DNA of 17,595 nucleotides. It comes from Bacteroidota bacterium. Its GTDB lineage: Bacteria; Bacteroidota; Bacteroidia; Chitinophagales; Chitinophagaceae. A model generated the notes under the pieces. The model saw only the letters and a program-made list of their open reading frames with translations, did no database searches and had not been told where the DNA came from. Position numbers and translations under genes: made by a program. Within the stretch, counting starts at the first letter, position 1. Each line of letters begins with the position of its first letter. Shown here in pieces: positions 1 through 7,536 of the stretch. Location: NCBI GenBank assembly GCA_023440945.1, contig JAEZRL010000440.1:1-17595 (forward strand). Direction: 5' to 3'.

Positions 1-1001
1 GTACAGGTTAGCACAAAACCCTGTTGCATATCTTTTTCACTAAGCACTTCATTCAGGCTCATTACAACCTTACCATGTTCGCATTTTGCCATACAGGTGC
101 TGCAGACACCACCTTTGCAACTGTAAGGTAACTCAATGCCTTTTTCCAGCGCTGCTTCTAAAATGGTTTGAGGATAAACAACATCTATGTGATGTATTTT
201 TTGTTTATAGCGAATAGAGGCTTTTCTTGGATGATCATCTACAATAAATGCGGGCTTTGGTAAACGTTCAACAACAAATTGCTCTTTATGAATATGCGCA
301 TCTTCAATGCCAATTAGTTTCAAGGTAAACTGTGCCATACGCATATAAGTAACAGGTCCACAGATGTAAAAATCTGTATCACCATTTATATAATACGGCA
401 CATATTTATACACAAGCAATTCAAGCAAACTATTATTTAAACGAATGGAACGAAAATGATGCGCAACAGGCTGACTAAAAAATTGAATCCACAAAAATCT
501 CTCTTTGAACTGCTGATGCAGTTTATGTAACTCTTCTTTATAAATAATATCCCCTTCGCTGCGGCATTGGTTAAGTAAAATAATTTTTGCAGATGAATGA
601 GAAAAAAGCAACTCTTTCATCAATGAAAAAACAGGTGTTATACCACTTCCTGCAACAATAAAAAAATGAGTAGAAGTAACAGGTTGGGGAATAATAAATC
701 TTCCTGAAGGCTGCAACGCATTTATAATGTCACCTTTCTTATAATGATCAAGCAAACGTCTCGATATCTCACCATTTACTTTTCGCTTTACAGTTATGAA
801 TAACGGCTCGTTTAAAACCGGTGCAGAACCGAGAGAATAAGAGCGTCTGGTTTCTTTTATTGCATCTTCAAAAACAAGCGTGAGAAATTGCCCGGCTTTA
901 TAAGTGATATTTTTTGGGTGAGAAATGGGTTGCAAATAAAAGCTTTTACAATCATGTGTCTCCTGTTTTATATGCTCAATCCGGAATTGCTGCAAATCCA
1001 T
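1..1001 (-). CDS. FAD/NAD(P)H oxidoreductase with C-terminal 2Fe-2S ferredoxin domain (PaaE/Hcr-like), 3' end cut
   Basis: This gene runs off the left edge; 333 residues are visible from an ATG at 1001, with an in-frame stop a short way upstream. The order is a ferredoxin-reductase module followed by a plant-type ferredoxin. The FAD site is RSYS at residues 53-56, the nicotinamide-nucleotide site is GSGITP at 118-123, and a late CGP sits at 214-216. The cluster ligands are C295, C300 and C303 (CX4CX2C, in SCKGGVCSTC), and the fourth cysteine is residue 333, the last one visible. By family knowledge this layout moves electrons from NAD(P)H through FAD and 2Fe-2S to an oxygenase or similar partner, as in PaaE of phenylacetyl-CoA epoxidase or Hcr. 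The partner is not visible, so the exact role is open. Only a few residues should be missing after C333. The family call is firm; the substrate is not known. Confidence 0.9.
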   Translation of the reverse strand, partial: MDLQQFRIEHIKQETHDCKSFYLQPISHPKNITYKAGQFLTLVFEDAIKETRRSYSLGSAPVLNEPLFITVKRKVNGEISRRLLDHYKKGDIINALQPSGRFIIPQPVTSTHFFIVAGSGITPVFSLMKELLFSHSSAKIILLNQCRSEGDIIYKEELHKLHQQFKERFLWIQFFSQPVAHHFRSIRLNNSLLELLVYKYVPYYINGDTDFYICGPVTYMRMAQFTLKLIGIEDAHIHKEQFVVERLPKPAFIVDDHPRKASIRYKQKIHHIDVVYPQTILEAALEKGIELPYSCKGGVCSTCMAKCEHGKVVMSLNEVLSEKDMQQGFVLTC

Positions 1002-1042
1002 TATAGTTATCTTTCTATACGTAAAATTTCATCCCAACCTTA

Positions 1043-1050
1043 CAAAAATA
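1043..1050 (-). promoter_or_regulatory. Candidate Bacteroidota -7 box for the oxidoreductase gene
   Basis: On the minus strand this reads TATTTTTG, an exact match to TAnnTTTG, about 42 bases upstream of the ATG at 1001. I see no good -33 TTG/TTTG at the expected spacing, so the call rests on one box in AT-rich DNA. Confidence 0.3.
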
Positions 1051-1150
1051 ACTTCAATGAACGAGTTATTTTATAAGAAGAAAATTTCTCTAATTATTCT
1101 ATATGCAACAAAATATGAACACGATAAGAGTAGAGAATTTCAGCGGGAAA

Positions 1151-2137
1151 TTATGGAGTTACCGGTGCAGCAGTTGAATCATTAGTAACTGCAGGAATAT
1201 TTCCGCTTTCAAGGCTTTCCTTATAATGAAGCACAGCTCTCATTACCGCATAAGTAACTTCATTCTGGCCTTTTTCGCTGTTGAGATAATCTTCATCATC
1301 GGGATTGCAGATAAATCCTGTTTCAACCAAAATGCTTGGCATGGCTGTAGCCTGCAATACCCATATACCCATATAATTTCTTTGCTTTACACCGGCACTG
1401 GAACGACCTTGTTTCTTAAACTCATCTTCAACATACGTTGCCAAAAGCAAGCTGTTATTAAAATACTTTTTTGTTCTAAGCGAGGCAAGAATCTTTGCTT
1501 CAGGTGAATCAAAATCCATATCTGTAGAATCATTTTCTGCAGACATTTCTTCACTTGACCCAACAAATTCTTTCTTTTGATCATTCTTATTTATTGCCCA
1601 TATGTATGTTTCTGTACCGGCATTGCTGCATGGCAGTTTGTAAGATTTATAAATAGGAACCGTTCTTGTTTTTGTAACTCTTTTTCTGCTCTTTCCTTTT
1701 CCAACATAGGTATGATAGGTTTGCTTTTTATGTCCTACAACCTCTCTACGATACCTGTCCGCCATGGAATTAACATGTATGGAAATATATAAATCACCAT
1801 GATTATCATTTGCCATTTTCGCCCTGTAACGGTTTGCAGCATTTTTATCCGTCATACCGTTAGGGAGATTGCGGTCGGTTCTTGTATAAATTACCTTGCA
1901 ATTGGGCAAAACTTCTTTCAGCTTTTCTCCCAATCTCGTGGCAATGGCCAAAGTAATATCCGATTCATTACTGTATGCTCCTCTTGCACCGCCATCGGGT
2001 AAGCCGTGCCCTGCATCCACAATGATTGTTTTTAAAGTGGGATGCTGGTTGGGATAAGTAGTTGAATCAGTAAAAGAAGAAAGCAGAATGAATGCAAAAA
2101 CAGGGATGATAACAGATAATTTTTTAAACATATTCAC
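1151..2137 (-). CDS. N-acetylmuramoyl-L-alanine amidase (Amidase_3 family), exported
   Basis: This is a zinc-dependent amidase that cleaves the bond between N-acetylmuramic acid and L-alanine in peptidoglycan; family members act in the periplasm in cell separation or wall turnover. The 328-residue protein begins with a signal peptide (KK at 5-6, hydrophobic stretch about 8-22). The Amidase_3 signature is complete: DAGHG with H44, E58 in SNESDI, H121 in SIHVNS, and the catalytic glutamate E272 in LVETGF. Between SIHVNS and the next conserved strand GTETY (174-178) lies an insertion of about 45-50 residues rich in Lys, Arg and Tyr. An acidic stretch follows at about 193-215, and the C-terminus is a Thr/Ala/Pro tail. 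The gene is transcribed divergently from lptD. I do not assign AmiA/B/C because no AMIN or LysM domain is visible. Confidence 0.93.
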   Translation of the reverse strand: MNMFKKLSVIIPVFAFILLSSFTDSTTYPNQHPTLKTIIVDAGHGLPDGGARGAYSNESDITLAIATRLGEKLKEVLPNCKVIYTRTDRNLPNGMTDKNAANRYRAKMANDNHGDLYISIHVNSMADRYRREVVGHKKQTYHTYVGKGKSRKRVTKTRTVPIYKSYKLPCSNAGTETYIWAINKNDQKKEFVGSSEEMSAENDSTDMDFDSPEAKILASLRTKKYFNNSLLLATYVEDEFKKQGRSSAGVKQRNYMGIWVLQATAMPSILVETGFICNPDDEDYLNSEKGQNEVTYAVMRAVLHYKESLESGNIPAVTNDSTAAPVTP

Positions 2138-2180
2138 TTATCGTTAAGGGTATTCTTTCAATTGATTTATTGATTAAGCA

Positions 2181-2188
2181 TACTTTTG
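2181..2188 (+). promoter_or_regulatory. Candidate -7 box upstream of lptD
   Basis: TACTTTTG matches TAnnTTTG exactly and ends 12 bases before the ATG at 2200. A TTG at 2162-2164 could be a weak -33 element, though its 16-base spacing is short. If this promoter is used, the 5' leader is only a few bases and the upstream in-frame TTG at 2170 cannot be the start codon. Confidence 0.35.
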
Positions 2189-2199
2189 TTTCTCTACTT

Positions 2200-4956
2200 A
2201 TGAGCAAACGTTGTAAAGTTAACAGAAATTATTTTTCATTCGGGCTGGGAACAATTCTTTTGCTCTTTATAACATTTCATATAAATGCAAAGGGCAAACA
2301 TGGAAAATATTTTTTAAAATCGTTAACAGAAACAAGCGATACAACTCTTCCATCTAAACATAATTCTGCGGCAAAAGATACTTCAATAAAAAAAGACTCA
2401 TCCTTAAAAAGTGCTGATACAATTATTCATACGGTTAATGATTCTTTAAGGCTAAATGATTCAACACTTACAGATACAACTACACCTGAAAAAATTGATA
2501 CTTTATTATTTTCAAAAGATTCTCTGGATGCACCGATAGAATATGCTGCAGAAGATTCTGGTGTTCTTATCATTCCATCCAAAGAATTCTATCTTTATGG
2601 CAAAGCCAATACAAAAAATAAAGATGTTGATCTAACTGCAAACACCATTCGTTACAACCAGGAAACGCACATGGTTGTTGCGTATGGTGGCATAGACACA
2701 GCAAATAATCCTTTAAGCAAACCAACCATAACGCAGGAGGGCTCAACCTCTATAAGCGATACCATCTTCTTCAATATAAAAACACAAAAAGGTTTAACGA
2801 AGAACACTTATTATAACGAAGGCGAATTATTTATTAATGCGCAAAAAGTAAAAAAAGTTTCAAAAGATGTTGCATTTGCTTATCGTGGACGTTTTACAAC
2901 CTGTAATCTTGATACGCCGCATTTTGATATTCGTGCAAGAAAATTGAAAATTATCAATAACAAAATTGCGGTATCAGGGCCCGCATTTCCCGAATTTGAG
3001 GGCGTACCGATGCCAATTGGAATTCCTTTTGGCATTTATCCTTTAACACGTGGAAGACATTCAGGATTACTGCCACCACAGTTCTCAACAAACGATCAGT
3101 TTGGATTGGGACTTGAAGGTTTGGGTTATTATAAAGTGCTAAGCGATTATTGGGATGTTACAGTCCGCGGAAATATTTATTCGTATGGTGGATGGAATTT
3201 AAACATCAATCCAAGATATTTTAAAAGATATAAGTATTCCGGTAATCTTAGCCTTGAAATACAGAATACTAAAATTCTGAATGCTACCGGATTATCTAAA
3301 GAAGAGTTTACAACAACAAAAGGTTACTTCATTACCTGGAGCCATTCGCAGGATACAAAAGCAAGACCAGGCGTTACATTTTCGGCAAGCGTTCGTGCAG
3401 GAAGCACAAAGTTCAATCAATACATTCCCAACAATGCTTTGCGCAATTATGAAAACCAGTTAACATCATCTATCACTTATTCCAAAACATGGGGACAAGG
3501 AAAATACAATTTATCATTAAGTGCGAATCATGATCAGAATAATAACTTAGGGTTGATAAATGTTAGAGTACCCACCGTTAACTTCACCGCCAATACCATT
3601 TATCCATTACAGAAAAAAGAAGTTATAGGCACGCCTAAATGGTATGAGAAATTAGGTATTTCTTATACAGGAACACTTCTTAACCAGTTCTCTTTTTATG
3701 ATTCTGCTTTTAGTTTGCGTCGTTTGCTTGATACTGCGCAATGGGGAGCACAACATAATATTCCTATTTCTTTATCGCTGCCACCATTAGGGCCATTAAT
3801 TGTTGCGCCTTCTGTTTCTTATTCTGAACGCTGGTTTGGGCAAGAGATTATAAGAAAATGGGATGATGATCTGAATAAAGTGGATACAACTATTCATCGT
3901 GGTTTTTATACAGCCAGAGAAATGAGTTTTGGTATCTCTCTCAATACAAGAATTTTTGGTACGGTTAATTTTCCAAAATCAAATGGTATAAAAGCAATTC
4001 GTCATGAAGTAAAACCTTATGTAAGCATCAGCTATAAACCTGATTTGGTAAAGCAATATTTTGATAAGGTACAAATTGACAGCGCAGGTCATACTTATAC
4101 TTTATCAAGATTGGATGGTGGTGTTCTTGGTTCATTTTCCCAGGGAAGATTCGGTGGAATGTCTTTCGGGATAGATAATCTTTTTGAGATGAAAGTGAAG
4201 AATAAAACCGGTGATACCACAGGAGATAATGCAACCAAAAAAATACGGTTGATTGATGGATTAAGCATCAACTCCGGTTATAATTTTTTAGCTGATACCA
4301 TGCAATGGCAACCTATTTCAATGCAGTTTAGAAGTACTTTATTTGAGAAGATAAACATCACAGGTGGCGCAAGCATTGATCCTTACGGTACAGATAGTTT
4401 TGGAACAAGAGTAAATCGCTTATTATGGAGACAGGGGCAGATAGGACGATTTACCAATGGTAATCTTGCCATCTCTACATCTCTCCAAAGCAAATCGAAA
4501 GATAACAAGAAACCGGAAGACCGCATTACACCGGATGAAACGCTTACACCAGATGAGCAGATGCGGCAACTTGAATATGTTAGAGAAAATCCCTCTGAAT
4601 TTGTTGACTTTGATATTCCATGGACGTTACTGGTTTCTTATTCATTGAATTTATACAGAGCGATTCGTCCCGACTTCAAAGGTTTTTACAACCAGATTTC
4701 TTCAAGCTTGAATTTGAATGGCGACTTTAGTTTATCACCAAAATGGAAAATTGGCGGTGCAACTTATTTCGATTTCCGGCAGGGTCGTATTTCTACCTTA
4801 ACAATGTTTGTAACACGGGATATGCATTGCTGGCAACTTGCTATCAATTTAACACCTGTTGGTTTGTATAAATCATTCAGCATTGTATTAAATCCGAAAT
4901 CCGGTATTCTTCGCGATCTGAAAATAAACCGGTCAAGATTTTTCTATTCCCAATAG
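2200..4956 (+). CDS. lptD: LPS-assembly outer membrane protein LptD (Bacteroidota type)
   Basis: LptD is the outer-membrane barrel that receives lipopolysaccharide from the periplasmic Lpt bridge and inserts it into the outer leaflet. From the ATG at 2200 it has 918 residues. The reading frame is open further up to a TTG at 2170, but the ATG gives a cleaner signal peptide (basic start, hydrophobic core about 14-28, cleavage near A30). A Ser/Thr/Asp-rich linker follows to about residue 105. Next comes an OstA-like beta-jellyroll domain (about 108-260, with KEFYLYGKA, RGRFTTCN and PHFDIRARK), then GVPMPIGIPFGIYP and GRHSGLLPP leading into a long barrel that ends RSRFFYSQ. Apart from C5 in the signal peptide I count only two cysteines, C235 and C877. 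These are well placed for a disulfide joining the jellyroll to the barrel. LptE and other Lpt genes are not in the window. Confidence 0.9.
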   Translation: MSKRCKVNRNYFSFGLGTILLLFITFHINAKGKHGKYFLKSLTETSDTTLPSKHNSAAKDTSIKKDSSLKSADTIIHTVNDSLRLNDSTLTDTTTPEKIDTLLFSKDSLDAPIEYAAEDSGVLIIPSKEFYLYGKANTKNKDVDLTANTIRYNQETHMVVAYGGIDTANNPLSKPTITQEGSTSISDTIFFNIKTQKGLTKNTYYNEGELFINAQKVKKVSKDVAFAYRGRFTTCNLDTPHFDIRARKLKIINNKIAVSGPAFPEFEGVPMPIGIPFGIYPLTRGRHSGLLPPQFSTNDQFGLGLEGLGYYKVLSDYWDVTVRGNIYSYGGWNLNINPRYFKRYKYSGNLSLEIQNTKILNATGLSKEEFTTTKGYFITWSHSQDTKARPGVTFSASVRAGSTKFNQYIPNNALRNYENQLTSSITYSKTWGQGKYNLSLSANHDQNNNLGLINVRVPTVNFTANTIYPLQKKEVIGTPKWYEKLGISYTGTLLNQFSFYDSAFSLRRLLDTAQWGAQHNIPISLSLPPLGPLIVAPSVSYSERWFGQEIIRKWDDDLNKVDTTIHRGFYTAREMSFGISLNTRIFGTVNFPKSNGIKAIRHEVKPYVSISYKPDLVKQYFDKVQIDSAGHTYTLSRLDGGVLGSFSQGRFGGMSFGIDNLFEMKVKNKTGDTTGDNATKKIRLIDGLSINSGYNFLADTMQWQPISMQFRSTLFEKINITGGASIDPYGTDSFGTRVNRLLWRQGQIGRFTNGNLAISTSLQSKSKDNKKPEDRITPDETLTPDEQMRQLEYVRENPSEFVDFDIPWTLLVSYSLNLYRAIRPDFKGFYNQISSSLNLNGDFSLSPKWKIGGATYFDFRQGRISTLTMFVTRDMHCWQLAINLTPVGLYKSFSIVLNPKSGILRDLKINRSRFFYSQ

Positions 4957-5032
4957 ATTTTATTTTTTCTTTTTCACTCCTAATTTTCCTCTATGCAATT
5001 CTATGTTGACATGGCATTGTATTCAAAAAAAA

Positions 5033-5083
5033 GTTTAATTAAGAACAAGGCGTTGAAGTGAGTGACACAACGAAGCTTTATAG
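5033..5083 (+). repeat. Intergenic repeat, copy A (inverted relative to copy B)
   Basis: This copy contains GTTTAATT (5033-5040), AAGGCGT (5047-5053), AAGTGAGTGACACAAC (5056-5071), then GAAG and ATAG (5080-5083). The same blocks in the same order occur on the minus strand at 8638-8697. The 16-base core is identical and AAGGCGT is identical; the spacing between the first two blocks differs. It lies between the convergent lptD and MFS genes. A 5-bp GCACT/AGTGC stem follows just downstream. The function is unknown. Confidence 0.75.
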
Positions 5084-5109
5084 CAGCACTGCAGTTAAGT
5101 GCATAAAAA

Positions 5110-6255
5110 TTACACTTCTTTTTTAAGCATTGAGGCGATAAATGTTACGCTTAAACCAATAACAGAGAGAATAACAAAAGATATTTTTAAACTGGTAGCG
5201 CCTGCTACAAAACCAATCATTGGCGGACCAATTAAAAGTCCGACAAATCCAAGCGTTGATACTGCTGCAATAGCTACGCCGGGATTAAATTTTTTTGATT
5301 TTCCCGCCGCACTAAAAACCAAAGGAACAACCGGCGACACGCCAATACCGATCAATAATAAACCAATTGTTGAAGGTAATACATAAGGAAAACAAACTGC
5401 AATGAGCAAACCTGTTGCAGTAAAAATGCCACACCAGATAATCACTTTTTTAAAACCGATATGATGCGTAAGCCAGTCGGTGATAAATCGCGTTGCTGTC
5501 ATCGAAATCATAAAAGCGGTATAACCTGCACCAATTAATTCCGGTGGCGCCAGCACTACTTTTTTAAAATACACACCACTCCAATCAAACATTGCACCCT
5601 GGCACATCATTGAGCAAAAAGCAATGATGCCAAGACTTAAAAAAGCTTTATCAGGTTTGGAGAAAGCAGGGCCTTTTTTTTGTTCACCGTGATCATGAAT
5701 AAGATTAACGGTATTGATAAGAAACATGAAAAATGCAATAATTGCGATGATAAAAAAATGCCATTTTACGGGAAACATTTTACCAATGAGAAATGTACCG
5801 AGTGATGCACCTGCTAATCCTGCAATACTCCATACACCGTGAAAAGAAGAAATAATGCGTTTGTTATACATTGCCTCCAAGGCAATGGCTTGTGTGTTGA
5901 TGGAAATGTTCATCATATTGCCAAAGCTCCCAAACAGGAAAAGAAATAGCGTGAGTTGCCAAATAGTTTGCGAAAAGCCAACGCCTGCCAGCATCAAACT
6001 ATACAACAAAGAAGCAAACATAACCACGCTGCGGCTCCCCATCCTTGCCGTTAAATAACCGGATAAAGGCAAAGTAAGAAACGAACCAACCGGCATTCCT
6101 AAAAGTACAGCACCTAACTGCGCTTCAGATAAATGAAGACTTTGTTGAATGGATGGAATTCTTGAAGCCCAGCTTGCATAACTTAGACCATAAAAAAAGA
6201 AATATAAACTAAGACTTATGCGACGATGCGATAAAGGTTTTTGCAGAGTTTCCAT
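5110..6255 (-). CDS. MFS transporter, YbjJ-like
   Basis: This is a 381-residue major facilitator superfamily protein, the usual length for twelve membrane helices, acting in the inner membrane by proton- or ion-coupled transport or efflux. The first helix and loop, with YASWASRIPSIQ at about 26-37 and LSEAQLGAVLLG just after, resemble the YbjJ subgroup of MFS proteins. GYLTARMGSR at about 66-75 is the loop 2-3 motif (G-x3-D/A-R-x-G). A short His/Glu/Lys-rich loop (HDHGEQKKG) lies midway. It is the last gene of the pdhA-TPR-ribH-MFS run, with its ATG only 34 bases after the ribH stop, so cotranscription is likely. The substrate cannot be read from the sequence. Linkage to ribH makes a flavin or flavin precursor one possibility, but that is inference only. 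Confidence 0.85.
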   Translation of the reverse strand: METLQKPLSHRRISLSLYFFFYGLSYASWASRIPSIQQSLHLSEAQLGAVLLGMPVGSFLTLPLSGYLTARMGSRSVVMFASLLYSLMLAGVGFSQTIWQLTLFLFLFGSFGNMMNISINTQAIALEAMYNKRIISSFHGVWSIAGLAGASLGTFLIGKMFPVKWHFFIIAIIAFFMFLINTVNLIHDHGEQKKGPAFSKPDKAFLSLGIIAFCSMMCQGAMFDWSGVYFKKVVLAPPELIGAGYTAFMISMTATRFITDWLTHHIGFKKVIIWCGIFTATGLLIAVCFPYVLPSTIGLLLIGIGVSPVVPLVFSAAGKSKKFNPGVAIAAVSTLGFVGLLIGPPMIGFVAGATSLKISFVILSVIGLSVTFIASMLKKEV

Positions 6256-6289
6256 TTAGTTTGCAAATATCAAACAATACGCTGCGGAT

Positions 6290-6772
6290 TCAGTGGCCAA
6301 GAGCTTTATTTAAAGCGATCATCTTTAATGCCGTAACAGCAGCTTCTTCACCTTTATGACCGTGTGCACCCCCTATCCTTTCCAGGGCCTGCTGCTCGTT
6401 TTCAACTGTGAGGACACCAAAGATAACCGGTGCATCAAGACTAAGATTTAATGCAACAACGCCATCCGTTACCGCTTTGCATACATAATCAAAATGAGGT
6501 GTATCGCCTCTAATAATTGTCCCCAATGTTATAAAAGCATCTGCCTTCTGCTGATTACTTTGTGCATAAGCTTTTACAGCAAAAGGAATTTCAACAGCGC
6601 CTGGAACAGTGATGGTTTTTGACTGAATATTTTGATTAGCCAGAATATTCAGGCAACCTTCTACCAGCATATCAACAATATGTGCATTCCATTCTGTTCG
6701 CACAATAACTACAAAGGCATCCTTTATTTGAGGGATGCCTTCGTTTAATAAAGTATTTCCTTTTGTAGCCAT
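6290..6772 (-). CDS. ribH: 6,7-dimethyl-8-ribityllumazine synthase
   Basis: RibH condenses 5-amino-6-ribitylaminouracil with 3,4-dihydroxy-2-butanone 4-phosphate to give lumazine, the penultimate step of riboflavin synthesis, in the cytosol; family members form pentamers or 60-mer shells. The 160 residues match the usual length. Visible landmarks are W28 in RTEWNA, which stacks on the substrate in the family; PGAVEIPF (57-64); GTIIRGDTPHFDYVC (84-98) with catalytic H93 and R88; FGVLT (118-122); and GGAHGHKGEEAA (134-145), where most homologues read GNKG rather than GHKG. Its ATG directly follows the TAA of the upstream TPR gene with no spacer, which suggests translational coupling. The other rib genes are not in the window. 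Confidence 0.96.
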   Translation of the reverse strand: MATKGNTLLNEGIPQIKDAFVVIVRTEWNAHIVDMLVEGCLNILANQNIQSKTITVPGAVEIPFAVKAYAQSNQQKADAFITLGTIIRGDTPHFDYVCKAVTDGVVALNLSLDAPVIFGVLTVENEQQALERIGGAHGHKGEEAAVTALKMIALNKALGH

Positions 6773-7486
6773 TTATTTTACTGACAAATCGTTTGGTTGA
6801 ATACTTAAACGATAAATATATTTATCTGCCTGTGCACCTCTTGGTGTGGCAGGATATTTATCTTTCAATTCTTTATACAGATCAACTGCTTCTTTATTCT
6901 TACCTGTTGTTTCGCTTAATAATGCAGCCCTGAACAAATACTCTGATGCATTTGCCTGGTCTTCTTCAAAAGTGGAAGCTGCTTTTTTATAAGCATCTAT
7001 TGCTTCAGTATTTTTTTTCAGTTCGCTGTAAGCATCGCCCAAACAACCGTAAGCCATCATTTGCACTTGCTTTACATCTGTTTTAAAATCTTTCAGGTAA
7101 TTAACCGCACTATTAAAATTACCCAGTTTTAAATAACAAACACCTGCATAATATTTGGCAAGATTTCCGGTTTTTGTACCACTATAATTATTAATGATAT
7201 AAAGAAAACCTCTGTTGGTACCATCGCCATTTAAAGCTTTGTTTACAGAATCCTGCGCAAAATATTGCTGAGCCTTAAAAATAGTTTCCTGTGCTTTTAC
7301 TTCTTTTGGTTGCAACACCCAGGAATTATAAATAAACCAACCTAATACGGCAACCACAGCTATGGCAATAACAATGGCAGCAGGCTTTGAATATTTTTTC
7401 CAGTACACCTGTGCCCTGTTCGTGGCATCATAAGCAATTTCAGGTTTCTTCACACTTTTAGCTTCCTTCACGTTCTTAACAGCCAT
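6773..7486 (-). CDS. Membrane-anchored tetratricopeptide repeat protein (YfgM-like layout)
   Basis: The 237-residue protein has a basic N-terminal cytosolic segment (1-34), a single transmembrane helix at about 35-53 (alternating Ala, Val and Ile), and a soluble domain. The soluble domain carries TPR-like helix pairs at roughly 109-137 (AKYYAGVCYLKLGNFNSAVNYL), 144-175 (AYGCLGDAYSELKKNTEAIDAYKKA) and 181-214. The topology resembles YfgM, a single-span TPR protein associated with the Sec translocon and periplasmic chaperones in Enterobacteria, but orthology is not shown here. It sits between pdhA (50-bp gap) and ribH (zero gap). In my recollection TPR-ribH pairing recurs in Bacteroidota. Its job is probably protein-protein scaffolding at the inner membrane; no enzyme motif is visible. 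Confidence 0.85.
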   Translation of the reverse strand: MAVKNVKEAKSVKKPEIAYDATNRAQVYWKKYSKPAAIVIAIAVVAVLGWFIYNSWVLQPKEVKAQETIFKAQQYFAQDSVNKALNGDGTNRGFLYIINNYSGTKTGNLAKYYAGVCYLKLGNFNSAVNYLKDFKTDVKQVQMMAYGCLGDAYSELKKNTEAIDAYKKAASTFEEDQANASEYLFRAALLSETTGKNKEAVDLYKELKDKYPATPRGAQADKYIYRLSIQPNDLSVK

Positions 7487-7536
7487 AATGAAATTTGAAT
7501 TTTGAATAAGGGGTTTTTGTTTTTACAAGCGTTGAA

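Noticed and set aside
888..1076. 62-codon plus-strand frame over the oxidoreductase start
   Set aside because: It is antisense to the conserved N-terminus of the 2Fe-2S oxidoreductase and has no recognisable features.
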